A DNA stretch of 64,000 nt from Colocasia esculenta (taxonomy: Eukaryota > Streptophyta > Magnoliopsida > Alismatales > Araceae). The position numbers and the translations under genes are program-made. Below, piece by piece: positions 13,401 through 25,400 of the stretch. Numbering within the stretch: the first letter of the stretch is position 1; the number at the start of each line of letters is the position of its first letter. Below the pieces are notes generated by a model, which saw nothing but the letters and a program-made list of their open reading frames with translations, was not told where the DNA came from and searched no databases. The stretch spans positions 140,321,245-140,385,244 of the forward strand of contig CM024760.1 of NCBI GenBank assembly GCA_014218235.1. The letters run 5' to 3'.

Positions 13401-16400
13401 GACTCGGGTCGGGGTCGACTGGGTCCGACCCAGCACCCCGATCCGACTATGCCATCCATGCCTACCATCGGCTGATATCCTCGGATTCTTTCCGTCAGTT
13501 CTTGACTTTCCTGAGCAGTCCTGGGTATTTCCGTCATTAGTTGACTTTCCCTAGGTGTTTTTGCCATTTCTTGACATTTTATGTCTTTTATGTCATTTCT
13601 TGACCATCTCGAACATTTCTTGACTTTTCCAAACAGTCCCAAGTACTTTCGTCATTTCTTGACTTCCTTGGGTGCTACTGCCATTTATTGGTGTTCCTAA
13701 GTACTTCGATCATTTATTGACTTCCTCACACGAAACCACACCGTGCCATTGCTCGTACGAAACCGCACCATGCCATGGCTCATCCGAGCCATGGCACGAT
13801 CGGGTCACCCCAATGGGGTGACCCGGGCGTGCCGCAATGGCACGCCGCAGTATGCCACGGTCCGGTCCGTGGTAGGCCTTTTCTTTTTTTAAAAAAACTT
13901 TCCCTCTCACATTCGGTGTATCTAAGGGGTCTAAATGGTGTCTAATTGAGATGAAATTTCAAACATAAGTTAATTAAGAGATGATACAAATTATAGTAAT
14001 TTTAGTTTAATTTTTTAAATTATTTTTTGTCAAGTAAATATTTTTCCAAAAATCATTAGATCGACTTAATCTCTACATCTAAAGGATTTAAATGGTGTCT
14101 ACTTGAGATGAAATTTCAAATATAAGCTAATTAAGAGATGATACAAATTATAATAATTTTAGTTTAATTTTTTAATTAATTTTTTGTCAAGTAAAAATTA
14201 TCTCAAAAATCATTAGGTCAACTTAATCTCAACATCTATGTATCAAGAATTTCTGATATTTATATTTCTAAAATTAGTATATTTTTCTGGTAATTATGAT
14301 GACTTTAGATTTGACTTTACTTTCAGAACCGAATATCATCCCGTCGAAGTGCGTACAATCAAAAATAGTACCCATGGTTCGCCGTACCGCGGCAAACCAC
14401 CGCGATACGTGCGAACCGTATCGTGCCTGGGCTCAGGTCACCCCAATGGGGTGATCCAGGCGTGCCACTACACGTTGATGACCGATACAGTCTGGTCCGC
14501 TAAATCTGTTTATTTTTTTTTCATTCCTCTCTCACATCCGGTGCATTTAAAGGGTCTAAATGATGTCTAATTGAGATGAAATTTTAAACATAAACTAATT
14601 AAGATATGATACAAATTATAGTAATTTTATTTTAATTTTTTAATTATTTTTTTCATCAAGCTAAAATTGTCCCAAAAACTATTAGGTCGACTTAATCTCA
14701 ACATCTATGCATCAATAACTCATGATATTTATATTTTTAGAATCAGTATATTTTTCTAGTAATTATGATGACTTCATATTTGACTTTATTTTTGGAACCA
14801 AATGTCGTCCCATTGAAGTGCATGTTCGTCGTACTGCGGCAAACCATGTATGCACTTAAGGGGTCTAAATAGTGTCTAATTGAGATGAAATTTTAAACAT
14901 AAACTAATTAAGAGATGATACAAATTATAATAATTATAGTTTAATTTTTAAAATTATTTTTTTGTTAAGTAAAAATTGTCCCAAAAATTAGTAGGTCGAC
15001 TTAATCTCAACATCTATGCATCAATAATTCTTGATATTTTATATTTTTAAAATCATTATTTTTTTAGTAATTATGATGACTTCAAATTTGACTTTATTTT
15101 TTGAACTGAATGTCGTCCCGTTGAAGTGCACACAATCAAAGATAGTATTAAAATTATATTAATAATATGATAATATTCTAAAATTAAATATAATTATGTT
15201 TTATATAAGTGATCATGTCTTACGTATAATTTACTATCTCTTTTAATTTCTTAGTGTCATATTAATATTTTATTATAAATTTTAAGACGTTATAGTTTTG
15301 TTTTTGTTTTCGGATTCTTGATGTTGATCTAATGGAACAATTGGTCATATCATGAACAACTTTCATCATCATCATCATCATCAGAGCCTTATCCCATTAT
15401 TTGGGGTCGGCTACATGAGTCCTTTTCCGCCAAAGATTTCTATCAAGTGCTATAGTCGTGTTTAAACTCAAAAGGTCCAAATCCTTCTTAATAACATCGC
15501 ACCATCTCATTTTAGGCCTTCCCCTAGCTCTTTTACTAGCATCCACTAAAATTTGGTCACATCTTTTAACCGGCGCCGAGTTAGGGCGACGGTATACGTG
15601 TCCAAACCACCTAAGCCTATTTTCTCTCATTTTTCTATCAATTGGAGCTATCCCCAGATCCTCACGGAAGCGCTCATTCCTAATCTTATCTTTTTTAGTC
15701 TTACCACACATCCATCTCAGCATCCTCATCTCTGCTACACATATTTTGTTTACGTGTTCCTTTCACACTGCCCAACACTCCGTGCCATATAATAATGCAG
15801 GCCTCACTGCCGTTCTATAAAACTTTCCTTTAAGTTTCACTGGTATACGACGATCGCAAAGGACTCCTGATGCACTTCTCCATTTTACCCAACCTGCCTT
15901 AATCCTGTGTGCCACATCGTCATAAATCTCCCCATTCTCTTGGATGATAGATCCCAAGTATCGAAAGCTACTACTCTTAGAAATATCTTGACCATCAATT
16001 TGAACCACATCTCCTTGAGGAACCCTTTGATTACTATAATTACAGTGCATAAACTCAGACTTACTCCTACTAATTTTAAAACCTTTAGACTCCAAAGCAT
16101 GTCTCCAACTTTCTAGCTTAACATTTAAACCATCAATACTCTCATCAATTAAGACAATATCATCTGCAAATAGCATACACCAAGGAATATCATCATGCAA
16201 ATGTTTTGTCACCTCATCTATAACCAGAGCAAAGAGATATGGACTTAGGGCAGAACCTTGATGCAAACCTATAGTGACCGGAAATTCACAGGTCTCTCCA
16301 GCAATAGTTCTCACACTAGTAGTAGCACCCTCGTACATATCCTGAATCAAGTCAACATATCCTTGAGAGACTCCCTTCTTTATTAATGCCCACCAAATCA

Positions 16401-19400
16401 AGTCTCTCGGTACTCGATCATACGTCTTCTCCAAATCAAGAAAAACTATATATAAATCTCTTCTCATCTCTCTATACTTCTCCATTAACTGTCGCAATAA
16501 GAAAATAGCTTCTGTAGTAGATCTACTAGGCATAAAACCAAATTGATTTTCTGATATACTAGTCATGCATCGCACTCGGCTCTCGATTACTCTTTCCCAA
16601 AGTTTCATAGTGTGACTCATAAGCTTAATTCCGCGATAATTATTACAGCTTTGAATATCCCCTTTATTTTTATAGAAAGGAACTACAACACTTTTTCTCC
16701 ATTCTTCTGGCATTTTCCGTTCCTTCAAAATTTTATTGAAAAATTTAGTTAACCATTTAATACCAATGTCTCTTAAGCCTTTCCACACTTCAATAAGTAT
16801 GCCATCCGGTCCTAAGGTCTTACCCAATTTCATTTTTCTTAAAGCATCACCCACTTCTGACATCTTAATACGCCTGAAATACTGATACTTATCAAATTTT
16901 GTTGACTCTAGATTCTCTTCTAAAGAGGCATCCTTAAAACAATTTCCATTAAGTAATTTCTGAAAATAGTTATACCATCTCTCTTTAACCTCTAGATCCC
17001 TAACCAAAATCTTTTGATCTTCATCCTTAATGCAACGAACATGATCTAGATCTCTACTCTTCCTTTCTCTTAATTTAGCAAGTTTAAATATGTCTTTTTC
17101 TCCCTCTCGAGTTCCTAATTTATTATATAATTCTTCATACGCCTTGGACTTAGCTTCACTAACTATTCTTTTAGCCCTCTTTTTAGCTATTTTATAAGCT
17201 TCTAAAGTTTGATTATTCTTGTTTGTTTGCCAAGCTTTAAAACAATCTCTTTTAGCTCTAATGTTCCAAAACACTGTCCCAAAACAGCCCAGAAAGTGTT
17301 ATGGGAAGCTCTCTAGTGTCGACACTACCTGATCAAGTGTCGATACATTGTCCCAGTTTGACCCAGAAAGTGTCTGGGAGCTGATCTAGTGTCGACACTA
17401 CTTGAGCTAGTGTCGACACACTGTCCCATATTGGCCAGAAGGTTTTCTGGAAGCTGTCTCTAGTGTCGACACTACCTGATCTTGTGTCGACACTACTTGA
17501 CATTTTTGCCTTGTATTTGAAGCACTGTGTCGACACTACCTGATCTAGTGTCGACACTACTTGACCAGTTTTGCATGATTTTGTCTTGAGTTTGAAGCAT
17601 TGTATCGACACCACTTGATCTAGTGTCGACACTACCCTTACAAAATTTTGCATATTTTGGGTCTGATCATTCCATGATGTCTACAAGCGTGTGCATGATG
17701 TTATATAGTATGCATGGACCTAAAATAAATCAACCCATTGAAGGAAATGGTAATGATACGAATATGATTCTAATGTGTAATTTTGATTATCCTTATGTTC
17801 ATTGGATTATCTTGTAATCTTACATATTGCCAACTGATAAGATAAGAATATGATGTGAATATGGGGATGAATACATGTTAGTAAGGACATGTTAGTGAAG
17901 TTAATATCATGATTTGCATATGAGTGTCAATAGTTACATGCTTTCCGGTGTTAAATTAATTATCTGTTCATATGCATACATGTTAGGAAAGCACATGTTC
18001 TACATGCGATCTGTCTTTAGAAACATCCTCATGTCAAGACATTAATGAACTATGAAACATAAGATACGTCGTTATCCTGCCTTGTTCTTTTGAGCTGTTT
18101 GTCATTCCTTGACTCTATGAATGATCATGTTCCTTTTACTACGAGCTTGTTATTGAAACTCTGTGGCCATAACATGAATCTATTTGTTCGGCACAACGTG
18201 GGACTCCGGTCCAAATTTGATCCAATGCATGTGCAATAGGGGCCATGTCCGGTCCTGGGGAGGAGCGCCCCAACGTACTTATTAACCGCGGGAGCATGGA
18301 CTCTTGGTGCTTGGCATAGCACAAACAAACAAGCAAGATTGTGAAAATGTGCCTCCTGTTTGACATGATAAGTTTGACTTGACATGATATGATACGTCTG
18401 TTCATGTGAACACATCAGATCTGTTTGAATATGGCCAATCTCTTCTGATATGATTCTATTCTTGAAATATCTGTCCACGGTATATGAAACTCGACATTTG
18501 ATCTGATATGATATCCGTTCTACTTTGCTATTCAACTTGTTAGAAAAGCATGCAATGTCATCATATTCATATGCATATCTGCCTATTTAAAATGTTAATC
18601 ATGTATACTAGTGCCCGCACGTTATTGAGATGTAAATACTACTGAGCTAGTTCGCTCACCCCTATCATCCTGCCCTTTTTCAGGTAGTGATGAGGAACCA
18701 GTGGAGTCAGATGCGACAGGGCAAGAGTGACGAGCACCCATCATATGAATAGTTGTCAGCTTAGAAATAGAAATTTTAGTAGACGATGTATTAGAAAAAC
18801 GTTGTTATTTGATTAATAAACATTTTCAGTCGATTCTTCTTATGTGAGGTTGTATCTAGTTGAATGGAATGAAATAAAGTATATTTTTGGTGACCATATT
18901 ATAGTCTCGAATGTGTTATTATATTCAATTGTGACTCTGTGCTATTCAACTGTGATACGCCGGTTTGTATCGTTCACGTCCCCCGGTATTTATTCCGCTG
19001 CTAAATATTGGGGCGTGACAGTGATGTAACACCCCGGAAATTTAGTGATTTAAAAACTTTGGAAATAAAAGAGGATAAAGTAAATAAACATATTAGAGAG
19101 ACTTCCAACACCATGTATTAATGACCCATTAATAAGATTGGGCCAATAGAGCACATTTGACCCAAGGATATAAACAAACTAGGACAGGAAATTTCCCAAA
19201 ATTCGTGTATGTAATTATGCCATAATTGGAGAGGGCAAATTAGGGTTAAAATTAAGATAATTAGTCATGCAAGGTAAGCCAAAACCAAACCCAACCCCAA
19301 TTGGTGGCTTCCTAAACCTTTGCTACCTCTTTTGGGTAAGAGAATCCCAGATATTATGAAAAGTGGGAGACAGAACTCATAGCCCCTTTCCTAGTCTCGT

Positions 19401-22400
19401 TAGGACTCTTAACTACACCCTAAAACTATAAGAACTCGTCCTTAAACTCTTGGGGAAGGTTTAACAACGAGTTGGAGTCGTTTGGAGGCAGGCTAGAGCT
19501 CCTGAGGAGAAGGAGAAAGGCTGGGGACCCAGAGCTTCATCCCCTTCATCCTCTGCTGCGTCCAGAACATCGACTGGTCTTAGATCATCATAAAGGTAGG
19601 TGTTCTCGGCCAAGATTAAAGAAAACCAACACCATCATGTAGTTCTTTGAGTCTAGGTTCATTTGCACTTGGTTTGACTAGTTTTCATGGAGTATACATT
19701 GTGTATTCATGGTTTTCCCGAAGTCTCGCACAGTTAGGGCTTTTCCCGTTCTTCTTATTATGCACACGATTCAAGACCGAATTAGACTAAACTTTCTTCA
19801 TGAAAGTTCTTCTAGATCATCTATTATGTTGGACGTTTTGTCCAGAAATCTTTCGTTCGAGAGTTATAGGCATGATAAGAGAGTCGCTGCATGATACTGT
19901 GATTTCGGGCTACACTTGACTTTTTGTTCTTCATATGTTTTCTCGGGATTCGAGACCGAATTAGATCAAATCTCCAACATCAAAGTTCTTCTACTAGTTG
20001 TCCTCGTCATCTTTCGTGTTGAACGTTTTGTCTAAATGTCATTCGTTAGAGAGTTATAAGAGGTGGAAGTGAATCGCTGCATGAGACGTGTTTTCTGGTT
20101 ACACCTGACCATATGTTTTGTTCTGGAAGGGTCACTACTACTTCAGGTAGTGTCGACACACTGTCCCAAAACAGCCCAGAAAGTGTTCTGGGAAGCTCTC
20201 TAGTGTCGACACTACCTGATCTAGTGTCGACACATTGTCCCAGTTTGACCCAGAAAGTGTCTGGGAGCTGATCTAGTGTCGACACTACTTGAGCTAGTGT
20301 CGACACACTGTCCCATATTGGCCAGAAGGTTTTCTGGAAGCTGTCTCTAGTGTCGACACTACCTGATCTTGTGTCGATACTACTTGACCTTTTTGCCTTG
20401 TATTTGAAGCACTGTGTCGACACTACCTGATCTAGTGTCGACACTACTTGACCAGTTTTGCATGATTTTGTCTTGAATTTGAAGCATTGTGTCGACACCA
20501 CTTGATCTAGTGTCGACACTACCCTTACAAAATTTTGCATATTTTGGGTCTGATCATTCCATGATGTCTACAAGCATGTGCATGATGTTATATAGTATGC
20601 ATGGACCTAGTTCAGGAAGAGCCCAAAGACTGGATCACCCTCGTTCAGGCTGTAGAGAGGCCGCACTCATTGCTAGTTTGGATCGCGATATGAGAGAGAA
20701 GGTCAAGAATAATCCACTGTATCTTTAAGCACAGATCTTCATTTGATGTGATTATAGTTGGAGCTCGTAGAGGAAGTCGTAGGAAACAACTTTCATGAAG
20801 AAGTCTCGAAAAGATATGCCCTCGTTTGAGATGTGGAAGGCATGATAATCTTGTATATGTAGATCATGATATGAGAGAGAATGTGAAGAATAATCTACTA
20901 TAACTTTGGGCACAGACCACCAATTGAGGTGATTCCACTTCGAGAACGAAGCTGAAGAAGAGTAGAACAACTTTGATAAAAATCTCGTGAGCATACCACC
21001 CCCTTTTTAGGCTATAGAAGACGTGATATCCCTGATAGTTCTAGAGGATATGAGAGAGAAAGGGGAGAGAGAAAAGATACATATAATATCAACGTATGTA
21101 CGGAATTACATGCCTTATGCTGATTATTTTCCGTTTTGGAGAGCGCTTATAATGTGAGGTTGTTCAGAGATGTAAGTTATACCCCCTACTACGAGGGTTT
21201 TGTGAACATACATGCTCAGCATGATGAGAAAGATTAGGTAAGAACTTGTTAAATGTTCTTAGTTACATTTTTTTATGTTTTACTCATTTTATTTTGAAGT
21301 TTGCTCATTTTAAATATTTACCAAGTCACAAAACTAAAAAAATAAATCAAACAAGCCATTTTCCCACTGTATCTCAGCGGTACGGTACGGTACCTTCCCA
21401 CGGAGAATGCGGTACAGCCGATCCGGGCGGTACGGCGAACCTTGCTTCCTCAAGCGTCTTCGCCATTTATTGGCATACTCGGACATTGTCAACATTTGTT
21501 GACTTCTCTGAGCATCTTGTATCATTTCCCGACTTCTTGAGGCTTTTCAATCATTTCATGACTTCAATGGGTATATTTGTCATTTCTTGACAATCCCCAG
21601 ATTTCGTCAGCCATAAATCGGACTCAGGAGAGTGCACACCGCTTCAGGGAAATGATGTGGGTCCCGCTCTACCGAGCCATGTAAACGGCATGGACTTTAT
21701 ATGTTTCTTCCTTTGAAGGAACTTTCTTGCAATTTTTGAACTTCGACGGCATTTTGGTGACTTCCGTGAAGTTTGAACCACGGTTGGCCAAACCACACCG
21801 TGCCATGGCTCATCCGAGCCATGGCACGGCTGGGTCACCCCATTGGGGTGACCCGGACGTGCCGCAGCAGCACATCGCGGACCGGTACAGTCCGGTCCGC
21901 GGCAGGCCATTTTAATCTGTTTTTTTTTCTTCTTTCCCCTCTCACATTCGATGTATCTAAGAGATCTAAATGGTGTCTAATTGAGGTGAAATTTCAAACA
22001 TAAGCTAATTAAGAGATGATACAAATTATAATAATTTTAGTTTAATTTTTTAAATTAATTTGTCGTCAAGTAAAAATTATCCCAAAAATCATTAAGTGAA
22101 CTTAATCTCAACATTTAAGGGTCTAAATAGTGTCTAATTAAGATGAAATTTCAAATATAGGCTAATTAAGAGATGATATAAATTAAAGCAAGGTTTGCCG
22201 AATCGAAATCGGGAGGCGAATCGGATTTTTCTTGATCCGATTCGATTCCCCTCGAATCGATCCGAATCGGATCGATTCTCATGGGTATAATATATATTAT
22301 ATATATAATATTTATAATGTATAATATATATTACTAATATGATATAATAATATTATATATATGAGGCGAATCGGACCGAATCGATGGAATCGAGAATCAG

Positions 22401-25400
22401 GTTTTCCATGATTCGCCCCGATTCGAGAGAATCGGGCCGATCCGATTCGATCCGCCAAACCATGAATTAAAGTAATTTTATTTTAATTTTTTAAATTAAT
22501 TTTTTGCCAAGTAAAAATTGTCTTAAAAATCATTAGGTCGACTTAATCTCAACATTTATGCATCAATAATTCTTTATATTTATATTTTTAGAATGAGTAC
22601 GTTTTTCTAGTAATTATGATGACTTCATATTTGACTTTTTTTCGAAACCAAATGTCGTCCCATTGAAGTGCACAGTTCGTCGTACTGTGGCAAACCCTGT
22701 GTGTACTTAAGAGGTCTAAATGATGTCTAATTGAGATGAAATTTCAAACATAAGCTAATTAAGAGATGATACAAATTATAGTAATTATAGTTTAATTTTT
22801 TAAATTAATTTTTTGTCAAGTAAAAATTATCTTAAAAATCATTGGATCGACTTAATCTCAACATTTATGCATCAATAATTCCTGATATTTTATATTTTTA
22901 AAATCAGTATTTTTAGTAATTATAATGACTTCAAATTTGACTTTATTTTTGAAACCGAATGTCGTCCCATTGAATTGCACACAATCAAAGATAATACCAG
23001 AATTATATTAATAATATAAAAATATTCTAAAATTAAAGATAATTATGTTTTATATAAGTGATCATGTCTTACGTATAATTTACTATATCTTTTAATTTCT
23101 TAGTATCATATTAATATTTTATTATAAATTTTAAGACGGTACAGTTTTCTTTCTGTTTTCGGATTATTGGTGTTGATCTGATGAAATACATTGGTCATAT
23201 CATGAACAAGTGAAGAGCTTAAAGACTGAATCACCCTCGTTCAGGCTGTAGAGAAGTCACACTCATTGCTAGTTTGGATCGCGATATGAGAGAGAAGGTC
23301 AAGAATAATTCACTGTATCTTTAACCGCATACCTTCATTTGATGTGATTCTACTTAGAGCTCGTAGAGAAAGTAGTAGGGAACAACTTTCAAGAAAATGT
23401 ATCGAAGAGATATGCCCTCGTTTGAGATGTGTAAGGCATGATAATCTTCTATATGTAGATCATGATATGAGAGAGAATGTGAAGAATAATCTGCTATAAC
23501 TTTGGGTACATACTACCAATTGAGGTGATTCCACTTTGAGGACGAAGTTGAAGAAGAGTATAACAACTTTGATGAAGACCTCGTGAACATATCAGCCTTT
23601 TTTCAGGCTGTAGAAGACATGATATCCCTGATAGTTTTGGAGGATATGAGAGAGAAAGGGGAGAGAGAAATGGTGCAACGTTGAGAATGACTTCTCCTCT
23701 GGCTTTGGGGCGATAGGACTTGGTGAGCAGAGCCTCCATGGGTCTCTTCACGTGGTGGTAGTCTTTTCCTATCCTATAGAGTCCTAAGATGTGTTTAAGA
23801 GAGAGAGAGAGAAAGAAAGTACAATCTCGAGTTAGAGAGAGAGTCCATGCATGAGAAGAGATGGAAAGTCTATCTTAAATTTGGATGGAGTCTTCTTTTG
23901 AAGTTTGCTCATTTTAAATATTCACCAAGTCACAAAACTAAAAAAACAAATCAAACAAGCCATTTTCCCATCATGTCTCAACGGTACGATACGATATGGT
24001 ACGGTACTGTACCTTCCCACAGAGAATGCGGCACGGCCGATCCGAACGGTACGGCGAACCTTGGTTTGAACATAACTTGAACGACTTTCTTACAAGCGAG
24101 AGTACTCATGCAATTTTCCCTTTCAAGGTCATTGGGTTTGGGACCTTTCTAGGGACATTTCTGCAATTTTCTATTCTCCAAGGTATTTCTGTAATTTTCC
24201 AAGACTCGAGTATCTGCAATTTTTCCTCTTGAAGATGTCTTGGTGATTTCTGTCCATTTGAGGACATTTTTGCACTTTTCACCCTTTGGAGGGTATTTCT
24301 GTAATTTTGTCTTTTCAGATGGTATTTATGTGATTTTTCTTAACCCAGGAATATATTAGCAATTTTCCCTTAACACAGGGTTTTTTCTGCAATTTTCCCT
24401 TAACACAGGGGTTTCTTGGAATTTTTCCTTGAACAGGGATATATTTGGAATTTTCGACATTTCTGGAATTTTCCCTCAACCAAAGACATTTCTGGAATTT
24501 TCCCTTAACATTGGAGTATTTCTGCAATTTTTTCAGAACACGGGTATCCCTGCAATTTCGGACAGCAGGGGAACTTTTCTGTAATTTTTTGTTGAACAGG
24601 GGTATATTTGCAATATTTCCCTACACAGAGATTTATTTGCAATACACAACATGTATTTAATACCACACCATTCAGAACATGTTATCTTTCTAAATTTTTT
24701 GACTTTTCTGGGCATGCATGCAATTATATAAAGTTTTCAGGTATAATTGCAATTTTTCCATCTTGTGCAAAACTTGACTTATTGAGGAATAATACCAAAC
24801 GCTGCCTTAATCAGAAACCCAATTTCTTTCTTTCACTGATAGTATTCATGAGGAATACAATTGCACAGAATTGTCTAAGGACTCATGTAAACCTTGGGCA
24901 ACTTTACAAATAAATTCTCTTGAAAGACTTTCACATAAAAATCCAAGGGACCAGCAGTTCTGCTGCCTTTGTTTTCTTGACAAACAAACAAATCAAGAAG
25001 TTCCTCCCAAGTCTCCAGGTCCCCTCTTGCGGATTTCAGTTCTCTTTCTTTCTTTGGCATTGGGCTCCTATTTTTAGGAGTTGGGAGGAGGAAGAGGGGT
25101 CTCCGGTGGGACTCTCAACAGAGCCCAAGTTCCGGTGGGGCTCCCGCCGGAGCATCACATCGAATGCCCTCCTTTGACACATTTGGAAGCACCCCAACAG
25201 AGCCCTCCTTTTCAATGGCATTTAATGCTCCCATTTTCTTCCTTATTTATTTATTTATTTAGGAAAGAGAGAGAAGAGGAGGAGATCGGATCGATGGGAC
25301 TCCCACCGAGAGCTCCCCACCGGTGGGGATCCCACCTGTGGAGCGGTCCACCCATGGAAGGCAAAATCGGTGGGATCGGCACAGAATCGGCCAATCTAGG

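Larger units (their letters stand above)
13729..21444. mobile_element. Large hAT-like non-autonomous element (copy 1) with nested retroelements
   Basis: Perfect 8-bp target duplication CTTCCTCA (13721-13728 and 21445-21452). The left end resembles that of the sibling at 21779; the right end is GGTACGGCGAACCTTG. Without the nested block (about 15358-20614) the element is about 2.45 kb. It contains GC-rich palindromes near the left end (CCATGGCTC/GAGCCATGG and GGGTCACCCC/GGGGTGACCC at 13775-13830) and several tandem units of about 280-420 bp. No coding capacity. Confidence 0.85.

Noticed and set aside
17333..17653. Cys/Ser/Val repeat protein over the TGTCGACA array (also 20046-20540)
   Set aside because: Translation of a palindromic DNA repeat inside an LTR; no start context or conserved domain.
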